This document shows, piece after piece, positions 1-8,500 of a DNA stretch of 40,264 bases (the stretch's first letter is position 1; every line of letters starts with the position of its first letter). Below the pieces are notes generated by a model. That model made no database searches. It saw only the letters and a list, made by a program, of their open reading frames with translations, and was not told where the DNA came from. A program made the translations under genes and the position numbers. The stretch covers positions 1 to 40,264 of the forward strand of contig CAMNOS010000009.1 of the NCBI GenBank assembly GCA_946546925.1, given 5' to 3'. Source of the DNA: an uncultured Butyrivibrio sp. Its GTDB lineage: Bacteria > Bacillota > Clostridia > Lachnospirales > Lachnospiraceae.

Positions 1-199
1 CGTTGATACGTGTGATCCAGAGAGATCTCATATCCCTCTTCTTCTGCTTACGTCCAGCAAATGCTGAAGTAAGTGCTCTCATAACTGACTGCTTAGCTAC
101 TCTGTACTGCTTGGATCTTGCTCCTCTGTAGCCCTTAGCGAGCTTTAATACTCTATTGTGCTTCTTCTTGGCATTTAATGCGCCTTTAACTCTTGCCAT
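1..199 (-). CDS. rplT: 50S ribosomal protein L20, C-terminus cut by window edge
   Basis: The reading frame starts at an ATG at 199 behind an AGGAGG site and runs off the left end after about 66 codons. The visible N-terminus ([20 protein letters not shown], then a Lys/Arg-rich stretch with [16 protein letters not shown]) is typical of L20, a 23S rRNA-binding protein needed early in 50S assembly. The full protein is usually about 117-119 residues, so roughly half is missing. It is the last gene of infC-rpmI-rplT, 70 bp after rpmI. In Firmicutes L20 represses its own operon by binding the infC leader, and a matching leader is present at 1088-1260. Identity is very secure; only the truncation limits it. 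Confidence 0.97.
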   Translation of the reverse strand, partial: MARVKGALNAKKKHNRVLKLAKGYRGARSKQYRVAKQSVMRALTSAFAGRKQKKRDMRSLWITRIN

Positions 200-269
200 G
201 TCAAATTCCTCCTAAATTAATCAAACATCAGATAACAGACTCGAAATGATCTTCCCTTGTAAACGCGAC

Positions 270-470
270 TTATGCGTAAGGAAGGATCTGCTTCATTGTC
301 TTAACATTTGTAGCGTCAACGAGTCCTGCGTGACGAAGATTCCTCTTTCTCTTTGTGGACTTCTTGGTTAAGATGTGGCGCTTATACGCTTTGTTTCTCA
401 TGAGCTTTCCTGTGCCGGTTACCTTGAACCTCTTGGCAGCAGCTCTCTTTGTTTTCATCTTTTGCTGCAT
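270..470 (-). CDS. rpmI: 50S ribosomal protein L35
   Basis: This is a 66-residue, very basic protein, the normal length for L35. The family core [19 protein letters not shown] is followed by the Lys/Arg-rich [17 protein letters not shown] segment. The ATG at 470 has an AGGAGG site 8 nt upstream. A second Met at residue 5 is the start of the common family core, but the well-placed ribosome binding site favours the longer form. It lies between infC and rplT, the standard order, and is expected to be co-transcribed from the infC promoter. Confidence 0.97.
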   Translation of the reverse strand: MQQKMKTKRAAAKRFKVTGTGKLMRNKAYKRHILTKKSTKRKRNLRHAGLVDATNVKTMKQILPYA

Positions 471-504
471 AACTAAATCCTCCTAATCTGTACTAAAATG
501 TTTT

Positions 505-538
505 ATGATATTCGGGCAAAAAGCCCTGATGATATCAT
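505..538 (-). other. Hairpin in the infC-rpmI spacer
   Basis: The arms ATGATAT (505-511) and ATATCAT (532-538) enclose GGGC and GCCC around an A/T loop. There is no T-run directly after it on the minus strand, so it is not a clear terminator. It may be an RNA processing or stability element within the operon. Function is inferred only from the structure. Confidence 0.35.
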
Positions 539-577
539 ATCTATCTAAACCAATGAATTGGTCAAGAAGCTTGAATA

Positions 578-1087
578 TCAGTTCTTCTTCTCGGTGAGGA
601 ACATGGTCATTGAACGTCCCTCGACCTTGGGCTGCTTCTCAATTACAGCCACATCAGAAAGAGCCTGTGCAAAGTCAGTGAGAATATGTACGCTTGCTCC
701 CATGTGAGCCATCTCACGTCCTCTGAAACGAAGTGTGATCTTAACCCTGTTGCCCTTCTCAAGGAACTTTCTGGCAGCATTGACCTTGGTGTTTAGATCG
801 TTGGTATCAATGTTGGGTGAAAGTCTGATCTCCTTGATCTCTACAGTCTTCTGCTTCTTACGTGCCTCTTTCTCCTTGCGAAGCTGTTCATACTTGAACT
901 TGCCGTAGTCAACTACCCTGCATACAGGGGGCTTGGCTGTGGGTGCAATCATGACAAGGTCTACGCCCTCATCCTCAGCGATCTTCCTGGCGTCCTGAAT
1001 GGGCATAACTCCGAGCTGGTCGCCCTGAACACCGATTACACGTACCTCTTTAGCTCTGATCTGTTCGTTAATAAATAACTCGCTAAT
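578..1087 (-). CDS. infC: Translation initiation factor IF-3, ATT start codon
   Basis: IF-3 binds the 30S subunit, blocks premature 50S joining and checks start-codon choice. The protein has the N-domain motif INEQIRAKEVRVIG, a Lys-rich linker (KEKEARKKQK) and the C-domain with IRLSPNIDTNDL and FRGREMAHM, giving 169 residues, normal for the family. The start was set by homology and the ribosome binding site: GGAGG sits 8 nt before an ATT at 1087, and the first residues (ISELFINEQ) match where IF-3 proteins begin. The upstream in-frame ATG at 1177 would add 30 residues encoded by the leader hairpin and is rejected. A non-canonical ATT is classic for infC and allows IF-3 to repress its own synthesis. 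Confidence 0.96.
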   Translation of the reverse strand: MSELFINEQIRAKEVRVIGVQGDQLGVMPIQDARKIAEDEGVDLVMIAPTAKPPVCRVVDYGKFKYEQLRKEKEARKKQKTVEIKEIRLSPNIDTNDLNTKVNAARKFLEKGNRVKITLRFRGREMAHMGASVHILTDFAQALSDVAVIEKQPKVEGRSMTMFLTEKKN

Positions 1088-1260
1088 GGTTTTATCCTCC
1101 AAAATACTTATAAAAAAGTGGATACATCCGCAAATGTATCCACCTGAAATCATCATCAAAGTCCGCATCTGTAGCATTATGATGCAGGATTTGAAAAGAT
1201 ATTGACCGCTTTCGGCAGGGCCTAAGGGTGAGAGTGGATACTCTGCTTTGTTTTCAAATA
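1088..1260 (-). promoter_or_regulatory. infC-operon leader with competing antiterminator and terminator (L20 leader type)
   Basis: The transcript leader from about 1260 to the infC start carries GTATCCAC (minus strand, from 1234-1241). This is the exact reverse complement of GTGGATAC, the start of the terminator 5' arm (1136-1143). Pairing of the two would block the terminator hairpin at 1112-1143. This is the arrangement known for Firmicute infC leaders, where excess L20 favours termination. The local hairpin AGAGTGGATACTCT (1231-1244) is a third possible state. The assignment to the L20 leader family rests on position and pairing logic, not on a covariance search. Confidence 0.75.
1112..1143 (-). 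terminator. Intrinsic terminator (attenuator) in the infC leader
   Basis: On the minus strand a perfect 10-bp stem, GTGGATACAT with ATGTATCCAC, closes a 6-nt loop and is followed by six T residues (1112-1117). It lies between the promoter and the infC ribosome binding site, so it can only act as an attenuator. Confidence 0.85.
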
Positions 1261-1267
1261 CCTAAGT

Positions 1268-1297
1268 AACATATCACAATGAGTGCTTCATTGTCAA
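1268..1297 (-). promoter_or_regulatory. Probable sigma-A promoter for infC-rpmI-rplT
   Basis: A perfect -35 box TTGACA (minus strand, 1292-1297) is 18 bp from the -10 box TATGTT (1268-1273). The predicted start near 1260 gives a leader of about 170 nt that includes the attenuator. Confidence 0.6.
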
Positions 1298-1341
1298 CAA
1301 CTTTTTATCATTATCCTGACACGCCTTACAAAATCCGTTTT

Positions 1342-1887
1342 TCACTCTTCTGCCTGCTGCCGTCTGTTTGCAAGAGGTCTGAAGATCGTCATCCTCCCTG
1401 TCCATCCGACGATCCTGGTGATGATTATCCCGATAAATATACCTGTGCTGTCTATCAGGACATCCATCCTCTGAGGAGATCGTCCCGCCACAAAGGACTG
1501 GTGGTATTCATCAAGGCAGGCAAATCCCACACAGAACAGCCCGGCAAAAAACATCAGGCTGATACCCCTTACTCCATACACATACAGGGGAAACGCCACG
1601 GATACCGCCAGGAGAAAATACTCCGTAAAATGAGCCGTCTTTCTTATATAGTGCTGACCGATTTCAGAGAGGTGTTCTATGTACCTGGAACTCCATCCCC
1701 TGTCAAAAGCGTCGTTGGCATAAGATAGCACCGCTACGCCCACCTCATAGCTGAGCTGGCTGCTCTCATCGGCATCCTGGGCAGAGAACATGAAGATCAC
1801 ACACATCATCACTACTGCGGGCACAAAGGACAGCGGCTTGAGAACAAACCTCATTGTCAGTTTAATATATTGCAGAAAATATTTCAT
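1342..1887 (-). CDS. VanZ-like membrane protein
   Basis: This 181-residue protein has the VanZ family signatures: RKTAHFTEYFLLA in the middle and DEYHQSF...GRSPQRMDVLIDSTG near the C-terminus. Hydrophobic segments lie near residues 20-35, 85-105, 107-125 and 145-160, so it should be an integral membrane protein. VanZ-like proteins are widespread in Firmicutes; VanZ itself gives low-level teicoplanin resistance, but the biochemical activity of the family is unclear. It starts 18 bp after the HAD gene stop and has no good ribosome binding site, suggesting translational coupling. Nothing nearby indicates glycopeptide resistance, so a resistance role should not be assumed. Confidence 0.85.
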   Translation of the reverse strand: MKYFLQYIKLTMRFVLKPLSFVPAVVMMCVIFMFSAQDADESSQLSYEVGVAVLSYANDAFDRGWSSRYIEHLSEIGQHYIRKTAHFTEYFLLAVSVAFPLYVYGVRGISLMFFAGLFCVGFACLDEYHQSFVAGRSPQRMDVLIDSTGIFIGIIITRIVGWTGRMTIFRPLANRRQQAEE

Positions 1888-1905
1888 AACAGTACCACAT
1901 TCTTA

Positions 1906-2742
1906 TCAGAGAGCAAGTATCTGCCGGATATCGCCATTATCAACTATCACTGGCAAAAGCTCTTTTTGTTCTATTAAAAGTGCTCCCAGATCCTCTCTGA
2001 TCTTCTTATCACTATAAGCGTAGGTATTCAGGAAAATGCTCTTTAATCCGCATCCTGCCGCAACCCCCACGTCACTTGAAATTTCGTTTCCTATCATAAC
2101 ACATTTTGAGCTCGTAAGACTGTGCTTTTTTAAAAGAGCCTGCATGAAGAGGGGATCGGGCTTTTTAAAGAGCAGATCCGAGGAAATAAATATGTCGTCA
2201 AAGTACTCCGTAAGAGCGCAGTCCGATAGTTCTTTCAATGTAAACGCGCGCTGGGCGTTGGACAAAAGAAACACTCTCTTCCCTCTTTCTCTCAGGGTCC
2301 TCAGAACTTCATCAACACCGTCATACTTTATCAGTTTATCCCTGGACTTCTCCCGAAAGAAAGTGCACAGAGCCTGCATTTGGGGAGAAATCTGTTCTTC
2401 CGGGCCGTATTTGAGACTTTCAAAACACTTCATTTCATCCTGCGCCGCGGGATCTTTCGCACTTCTTATTATCCTCTCCCATACCCATGAAATGCGGATT
2501 TCACAATGTGCCGGCTTTGGATCACCGGCTTTTGAAGAGGATGAGAGTCTGCTTTTAAGTAGTTCTTCCTCATCTTTGCAAATCTGAAGATATCTCTTTT
2601 TAAGCGCTGCAGGCGTGTATTTTACCTGAAACTCTTTTTCCAGATATCTGCACATTGCCTGCCACAAGGACTTCTTATCCTCGTCGGTATGGATGTCTAT
2701 CAGCGTTCCATACAGATCAAAGATATAGTTATCAAACTGCAT
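1906..2742 (-). CDS. HAD superfamily hydrolase
   Basis: This 278-residue cytosolic protein shows the four HAD motifs. Motif I is FDLYGTL near residues 8-14 with nucleophile Asp9. Motif II is VFLLSN in the middle. Motif III is the Lys in FKKPDP. Motif IV is IGNEISSDVGVA. Tyr takes the place of the common second Asp in DxDGT, as in haloacid-dehalogenase-like subfamilies and many Lachnospiraceae HADs. The cap domain lies between motifs I and II, as in subclass IA. The substrate is unknown; phosphatase activity is the usual role. The ATG at 2742 has GAGGTG about 8 nt upstream. The gene precedes the VanZ-like gene and is probably co-transcribed with it. Confidence 0.85.
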   Translation of the reverse strand: MQFDNYIFDLYGTLIDIHTDEDKKSLWQAMCRYLEKEFQVKYTPAALKKRYLQICKDEEELLKSRLSSSSKAGDPKPAHCEIRISWVWERIIRSAKDPAAQDEMKCFESLKYGPEEQISPQMQALCTFFREKSRDKLIKYDGVDEVLRTLRERGKRVFLLSNAQRAFTLKELSDCALTEYFDDIFISSDLLFKKPDPLFMQALLKKHSLTSSKCVMIGNEISSDVGVAAGCGLKSIFLNTYAYSDKKIREDLGALLIEQKELLPVIVDNGDIRQILAL

Positions 2743-2830
2743 TTTTTGTTCACCTCAAACATCAGCTTTTATATTTCATTACGAGCATGCCTTTCATATA
2801 CTTGATCATAAAACAGCTTATATCCGAAAT

Positions 2831-4786
2831 CTACCTGGTTAGGACAGCAATTCCGTAGGCCGGGACAGTCAGCGTATTTCCTTCCAGCATGCACTTGTCC
2901 TGTGTGGTTTCAAGTTCATAACAAAGCGTCCCATAATCTGCTGTTTCAACACTCTTTGAGAGATCCACTGCTTTTGCTTCGGCTGATGTATTTATCACTA
3001 TCAATAGTTCGGTTGGACCAAATCCAGCCAAATCACTCACTTGATTCTGGTTCGCAGTATTCGATGCGGCAGCATTTTCAAGGTACTCTTTTGCCTCATC
3101 CTCTGTGACTGACCTTGTGAAAGCACAGATGTCCTGGTCCGACAGTTCAGAAACCGTAGCTGTCCTTCCCCTGGCGATCACAGGATAAGTATTTCTGAGG
3201 CGCACTGCTTTTTTGACATAGTTGTATATGGAGTAGGGGTCCGCAAACTGCTCATCGGCTGCCGGATACTTCATTTTGAAGCTGTCCATGGCCCTTGGAC
3301 CCCTGCATATGCCTGTTCCAAGGTCTTCATCGATCCAGCCGGCAATCGCTCCGGTGCTGCTTTCTCCTGCATCGCTCTTTGCATCCGCACCGCCAGATTC
3401 TGCAGTCCAATACATCGGCGCTCTCTTATTCTCATCCTTGCCCGAGCCCTTCATGCCCAGCTCTTCGCCGTAGTAGACAAAGGCATTGCCCGCCATCAGA
3501 AGATTCAGTCCCTGCGCCAGCTTTATCTTGTCTTCGCCACCGCTGCCCGTGTAGTATCCTGCAGATCTCGCGATATCATGGTTGGTATAGAAAGGTGCGT
3601 CTATGGCATCAGGTTCTGCCTGTGCGATTGCTTCCTCAGCCTGCGCAAGCGAGTCACTATATCTGACTGCAGGGCTGTTCCCCCTGACCACCGAGGCGAT
3701 GATTCCCTCACTTGCCGCAAAGTCGAAGTCAAAAAAGCTGTCTATACCGCTCTCGTAGTACTTGTGATAAGTCGCAGAATTAACCCAGGCCTCACCAACG
3801 ATGTATGAGTTCTCATTCTGACTCTTGACGGTGTCATTGAGCCAGGTCATGAACTCGATATTCTTGCTGTCATTGCCTGTATAATAGAATGTTGTCGCAT
3901 CAAGTCTGAAGCCGTCCACACCTCTTTTGGTCCAGAAATCGGTGATCTTTGAAAGCTCCTTTCTCACAGCACTGCTGTCGAGATTAAGATCAGGCATGCC
4001 CGACCAGAACCTGGCTTCGTAGAAGTAGTCAGTATCCGGAAGCGGCTCAAATCCCTCCTGTTTCTCATTAGAGAAGGTATAGTATTCAAGATAAGGGCAC
4101 TCGGAAAGGTTTTCTTCATCCGAAAAATTTATTCCGGGATGGGCTTTTAAATACTCTGCGGCACTCGTAAACCATGGATGCTCCACAGAGGAATGGTTGA
4201 ATACCGTATCGATTATGACTCTTATCCCCCTGTCGTGGCATGCCTTCACCAGCTCGTCAAAATCCTCAAGACTGCCGTACTCAGGATCTATGTCCATATA
4301 ATCTGTGACGTCATACTTGTGGTATGTGGGAGAAGGACTTATGGGCATGAGCCATATCTCGTTAAAGCCCAGATCGTCATCCGTTGTGTCATCGCCGTCA
4401 TTTATATAGTCAAGCTTTTCTGTTACGCCCTTAAGATCTCCTATTCCGTCTCCATCGCTGTCATAGAACGAGTACACAAATATCTCGTAGGTGGTCCGGT
4501 ACTTGTCATCAATAATATTAAGGGATGGCAAATTCTCATCCTGCTGCGTTGTACTGCCACTCGCTCCCTGTGCGTCTCTATCTGCAGCATCAGCTCCAAT
4601 CTCTTCCTGTCCATCTGCATCCACAGCACCTGCGCCGGACGACGCCTGTCCTGCAGTACCTGCAGCACCACCGCCTGACAATCCGCACCCTGACAGTGTC
4701 AGCATACCCGCCATGAATATTGCCGCCGCGCTGCAGGTTTTATTTGATCTTAATACGTATCTGTTTCCAATAGCTCTGCCAAGCAT
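2831..4786 (-). CDS. Lipoprotein alpha-amylase, glycoside hydrolase family 13
   Basis: This 651-residue enzyme cleaves alpha-glucans outside the cell. The N-terminus has a basic region, a hydrophobic stretch and a lipobox (LSGC, lipidated Cys34), then a Gly/Ala/Asp-rich linker to about residue 85. The catalytic barrel follows. It has DTVFNHS (193-199, region I), GFRLDA with nucleophile Asp296 (region II), GEAW with acid/base Glu332 (region III) and TNHD with Asp404 (region IV). The Asp-rich SDGDGIGDL near 110-118 resembles the calcium loop of this family. A C-terminal beta domain ends in VPAYGIAVL. The ATG at 4786 has AGGAG 8-9 nt upstream. It fits surface starch or maltodextrin use by a gut or rumen anaerobe; the exact substrate is not shown. 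Confidence 0.93.
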   Translation of the reverse strand: MLGRAIGNRYVLRSNKTCSAAAIFMAGMLTLSGCGLSGGGAAGTAGQASSGAGAVDADGQEEIGADAADRDAQGASGSTTQQDENLPSLNIIDDKYRTTYEIFVYSFYDSDGDGIGDLKGVTEKLDYINDGDDTTDDDLGFNEIWLMPISPSPTYHKYDVTDYMDIDPEYGSLEDFDELVKACHDRGIRVIIDTVFNHSSVEHPWFTSAAEYLKAHPGINFSDEENLSECPYLEYYTFSNEKQEGFEPLPDTDYFYEARFWSGMPDLNLDSSAVRKELSKITDFWTKRGVDGFRLDATTFYYTGNDSKNIEFMTWLNDTVKSQNENSYIVGEAWVNSATYHKYYESGIDSFFDFDFAASEGIIASVVRGNSPAVRYSDSLAQAEEAIAQAEPDAIDAPFYTNHDIARSAGYYTGSGGEDKIKLAQGLNLLMAGNAFVYYGEELGMKGSGKDENKRAPMYWTAESGGADAKSDAGESSTGAIAGWIDEDLGTGICRGPRAMDSFKMKYPAADEQFADPYSIYNYVKKAVRLRNTYPVIARGRTATVSELSDQDICAFTRSVTEDEAKEYLENAAASNTANQNQVSDLAGFGPTELLIVINTSAEAKAVDLSKSVETADYGTLCYELETTQDKCMLEGNTLTVPAYGIAVLTR

Positions 4787-4833
4787 TCTTTCTCACTCCT
4801 TATATGTTATACAGATATGTAAATAAACAATAC

Positions 4834-4861
4834 TCTATAGACCCTGTTCCTGTTTTATCAA
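4834..4861 (-). promoter_or_regulatory. Possible promoter for the alpha-amylase gene
   Basis: The -35-like TTGATA (minus strand, 4856-4861) is 16 bp from the -10-like TATAGA (4834-4839). It sits downstream of the terminator-like hairpin at 4957-5035 and about 45 bp before the ATG. No catabolite-repression site was recognised. Confidence 0.4.
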
Positions 4862-4956
4862 TTGCATTTTAGCATTTTTATGCATTCATGTGGATAGCTT
4901 CTGTTTAGTTGTTAGTGTAATCCCATCCGCCTTTCCCCGGATAAGTGCCGCTATGC

Positions 4957-5035
4957 AAAAAGCTGTCTGATGTCAAGAGGCAGTACGCTGAGCATTTGTG
5001 CTCGGGCAACCCTTGACAGCAGGCAGCTTTTTTTT
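4957..5035. terminator. Long bidirectional terminator-like hairpin
   Basis: The arms 4957-4977 (AAAAAGCTGTCTGATGTCAAG) and 5012-5032 pair over 21 positions with two mismatches. Both outer edges end in T-runs on the relevant strand: eight T on plus, five on minus. The 34-nt loop holds a second hairpin, GAGCA-TTTG-TGCTC (4990-5003). On the minus strand it would stop transcripts from the lipoprotein gene before the amylase promoter. The stem is unusually long for a simple terminator, so it may also be a structured repeat. Confidence 0.65.
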
Positions 5036-5115
5036 CTGCAATCACCCGCCAGGTGAAGGCAGACTGATATATTAATACGATTCTGATTAAGATAGTATAC
5101 TTTTTTGAATGATAC

Positions 5116-5280
5116 GGGCTGGGTATTTACCGGGATAAATTTCAGGGTCGCTTTGAGGACGTTTTCACTCCCCTCGCCTCGCAGCGGTACTAAATACCTT
5201 GAGGGACAGGTATTAAGTACCGGCGGTCTCAGAGGCCTCTGCAGCGCCCCATGAAATCCATCCCGGTTAATGCCCAACCC
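5116..5280 (-). repeat. Large palindrome B, core copy read on minus strand
   Basis: The outer arms 5116-5150 and 5244-5280 pair imperfectly over about 36 positions. More of the mismatches become G-U pairs in minus-strand RNA than in plus-strand RNA. The inner hairpin is GGTACTAAATACCT (5186-5199) with AGGTATTAAGTACC (5208-5221), 13 of 14 paired around an 8-nt loop. On the minus strand the core then reads TACCGCTGC...GGAGTGAAAACGT, matching palindrome C on plus. The outer arms do not match those of C. Confidence 0.65.
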
Positions 5281-5335
5281 TTATGTATTAGACCATATTT
5301 CATATATGATTCAGACATTTTAAGAAATTGAATGA

Positions 5336-5484
5336 GTCAGGAATCAGATAAAAGCAGTTCCTCTCTCGCAGGCCCTTTGAGGCGGCCGGCACTTAGCACC
5401 TGTATTTTAGGTGCTTAGTACCGCTGCCAGACGAAAGGAGCGAAAGCGTGCCAAGAAGAGGAATGCTTTTATCTGATTCCTGAC
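5336..5484 (+). repeat. Large palindrome C, core copy read on plus strand
   Basis: The outer arms 5336-5356 and 5464-5484 are a perfect 21-bp inverted repeat (GTCAGGAATCAGATAAAAGC plus A). After one bulged G, a further 7 bp pair (5358-5364 with 5457-5463). The inner hairpin AGCACCT-loop-AGGTGCT (5394-5414) occupies the same place as AATACCT/AGGTATT in palindrome B: two base pairs changed on both arms, a covariation. The core continues TACCGCTGC...GGAGCGAAAGCGT. No T-run follows, so this is not a normal terminator. Confidence 0.7.
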
Positions 5485-5512
5485 GGAGTAGAGATTGCAA
5501 AAAAGTATATTT

Positions 5513-8500
5513 TTACAGACTCTTAATGCTGTCAGTTCTGATAATGAACTTCACACTGCTGTCTGTTTCTTCGGAAGATCCGCCAAATGACTTGTAGCTC
5601 TCTCCTGCCTTCTGAATTGCATCAAGTCTGTCTGTGAAATCTGAGAGGTCACCGTCGAATGCCTCATAGAGCTTCTTGATACCCTCCTCGTCGAACTTGA
5701 TCATGCCGTCCATAAGTTCCTGGACGCCGTCGTCAAGTTTGATTGCTCCGTCATCAAGTTCTCCGGCGCCATCGCCTAGCTCTTTTGCTCCGTCTCTGAG
5801 CTGACCTGCGCCATCCTTGAGCTGGCCTGCTCCGTCCTTAAGCTGGCCTGCTCCATCCTTAAGTTCTCCGGCGCCATCCTTAAGCTGACTTGTTCCGTCC
5901 TTGAGCTCTCCGGTACCATCCTTGAGCTGGCCTGCTCCATCCTTAAGTTCCTTTATTCCATCCTTGAGCTGGCCTGCACCGTCCTTGAGCTTTCCTGCGC
6001 CGTCCTTGAGCTGACCTGCTCCTGCGCTCACCTGAGCTGCTCCGGTGTTGAGCTGAGTGTTGTTTGAGGTAAGCTTTTCTGTTCCGTCATATATTGCGCC
6101 CACTCCATCGCTCACCTGACCTATACCTGCATCAAGGCTCACCTGTCCGGCCTTGAGTTTGCCAAGTCCGTTATCACCGGCAAGGAGTGCACATCCTGCA
6201 GCTACCTGCTCCGCACCTTTAGCGAGGTCATCGATGTTTTTGGCCGTATCTTCTGAGAGCAGATCTGTCATCATGGCCGAAATCTCACCATAGACTGTTC
6301 CAAGTGCAGAATATGCTCCCTGGGTTGCTCCGCACAATACACTGTATCTTCTGACATAGTCAGCAATCCTTGCCACATCACTGTCGCTGTAGCCGGTCTG
6401 GACATTCTTGACGATCACTTTCTTGGTCTCATTTCCTGTTGTGGAAAGATTTGTTTCTTCCTCGATTACTTCCCCTGCTTTAGCAGCACCCTCAGCTTGA
6501 GCTTCCGATGCTCCCACAGCTTCACTGCCATCTTCACCTGTCGCACTTTCTGTCTCGGACTGCTCCTTTTCGGCAGTGCCTGTCTCTTTGGAAGAATCGC
6601 TGCTATCTGAAGAGTTTTCCTGTGCTGCCTCCTTATTATCTTCTGACTCACCGCTCTCCTGCGCTGATTCTTTGGCATCTTCAGCCTCTTTGTTCTCTCC
6701 AGTCTCACTGGTCTCTTCAGCCTCTTTGGTATCCGCTTCTGCAGGCCCATCCTCGGTATCACCTTCACTTGCGTAAAGAACTCCCGTCTCTACCACATTT
6801 ACAAGCTCCTCATAGTTATCTATTACGTAGAGTGAGCTTGTTGTCTGTCCTGTAAGGGCAGCAAGAGCCGCCTTCTTAACCTTCACCGCATCGTGACCTG
6901 ATGAAATGCCGCTGTCTATAGACTGTAATACCGCAAGTACCTCTGCAGAAGGCACAGATTCTGTATCAGATGTATTTGTAAGCCATGTATAAGCTGCGCC
7001 GTAAAGATCCTGTTTGGATTTGATCTCAGCAAGTTTGTCTGAAGCCTTTACAAGATTGCCCATCATGGTCTGAACAAGCTTTACTCCGTTGCTAACTCCA
7101 CTGGCTCCTTCTGCAAGCTTCTGTGCATTAGTCTGCGCGTCGGTAACACCTGCAATGAGCTGCTCTGAACCGGCCTTTGCAGCCTGAACACCGCTCTTAA
7201 GCTGTCCTGCTCCCATAAGGATCTGTGTTGCCCCTTCTGTGTATGCTTTTATTCCCTGCGAAAGAACAGCTGCGCCATCGCTAAGGCTCTTGCCTCCGTC
7301 ATAAAGAGTCTTTGTCCCGTCGTAAAGACTTCCGGCACCTGTGTTTAATTTGCCGGCTCCGTCATACAGACTCTTTGTTCCATCATAGAGCTTGGATGCA
7401 CCGTCGTTGAGGCTCTTTGTTCCATCGTAGAGTTTGGATGTTCCGTCGCAGAGGCTGTCTGTTCCGTCATAGAGCTTGGATGTTCCGTCATAGAGATCGG
7501 ATGCACCGTCACTTAATTTGGATGTTCCGTCTGCGAGCTTGTCTGTTCCTTCTCTTAGCTTTGAAGTTCCATCCTTCAAAGTCTTTGTTCCCTCTACCAG
7601 ATCGTTTGAACCGTCGTTTAACTTATTCATATCATCTTTCAGATCATCGAGCTTATCTGAGCCTGAGAGGTCTGTCATTCCGAAATCCGAGAGGATGTCA
7701 GAACTTGCCATTGTGATCGTCATTCCAAGCTCGAAATCTGTTGTATCGGCAGTTATCTCGAATGAATTGGAAAGCTTGTCCCTGATCTCATCGGCATCAT
7801 CAAGCTCATCCCACTTCTCCTCGGAGATATCAAGGCTCTCCTTGAGTCCAGGAACTGCAACACCCATGACTATGATATTGCCGCCGTCAGAGATGACCTT
7901 GCCGTTTGAAATTTCAACATTGGAGAACTTCTCAGGATCAAGCATCATACCGGAAACCATTGCAAAAGGGGTGTAGACCTCAATATCCTTGCCGTCAACA
8001 TTCACAGTCTGCTTATCGTTGTTCTGATACTCAAAGCGCATTGTGACTTTGCCGCTCTTACCTGCAAGTTCTTCGGGAGATATTTCTTTTCCGTTGAGAG
8101 TGTAGCTGATCTTCATTGTTACAGGTAGCTCTTTTTGCGTAGTTCCCTGATAGTAAATATCAGAGCCTTCAGCGTCCCATGTGAGGGTTCCATCGCCGTT
8201 GTCTTTGAATGTCTCATTGCCCTTGACATTAACGATATCACGAAGCTGCGTCTTGTCGGAAAGCTCTGTGGCACCATCAATATTTTTGAGCCACTCGCTT
8301 ACGATGACATCGTTAACAGCACCGTTTGCATCTGCTGTTACATATACAGTCTCAACCTTTCCGGCATCTTCCAGAGAACCTGAAACGCCTGTTGCAGCCT
8401 GAATATTCTTTTCAAGCTCCTCTTCTCCGGAATCCTCTGCCTGCGCCGTGATACCAGTTTCATCTGCAACAGCAGTATTCTGTCCGCAAGCCACTGTCAT

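Larger units (their letters stand above)
5096..5509. repeat. 414-bp nested palindromic element with 12-bp terminal inverted repeats
   Basis: The ends TATACTTTTTTG (5096-5107) and CAAAAAAGTATA (5498-5509) are perfect inverted repeats. Inside are two large palindromes, 5116-5280 and 5336-5484. Their inner cores (5151-5237 read minus, 5371-5457 read plus) align at roughly 70% identity by eye and lie in opposite orientation, so the unit is an inverted repeat at three scales. The right end stops 3 bp before the stop codon of the 5513-8560 gene. No transposase or coding sequence is visible. It could be a non-autonomous mobile element, a structured RNA, or a family-specific intergenic repeat; the sequence alone does not decide. 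Confidence 0.6.
4787..5512. other. Gene-free 726-bp interval packed with palindromes
   Basis: No convincing gene lies between the amylase start and the end of the 1015-residue lipoprotein gene. In coordinate order it holds the amylase promoter (4834-4861), a bidirectional terminator-like hairpin (4957-5035), and a 414-bp element bounded by 12-bp inverted repeats (5096-5509) with two large imperfect palindromes inside. More than half of the interval can be assigned to inverted repeats. Each part is listed separately. Confidence 0.8.

Noticed and set aside
1088-1177. Longer infC start at the ATG at 1177
   Set aside because: The extra 30 codons are the attenuator hairpin. The GGAGG site points to the ATT at 1087 and family alignment starts there.
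4951-5277. 108-codon minus-strand open frame in the palindromic gap
   Set aside because: It runs across the arms of palindrome B and the terminator-like hairpin, has no ribosome binding site that I can see, and no recognisable domain. The repeats explain the sequence better.
5700-7625. CRISPR-like regular repeats
   Set aside because: The 21-bp units are contiguous, in frame, without spacers, and encode protein heptads.
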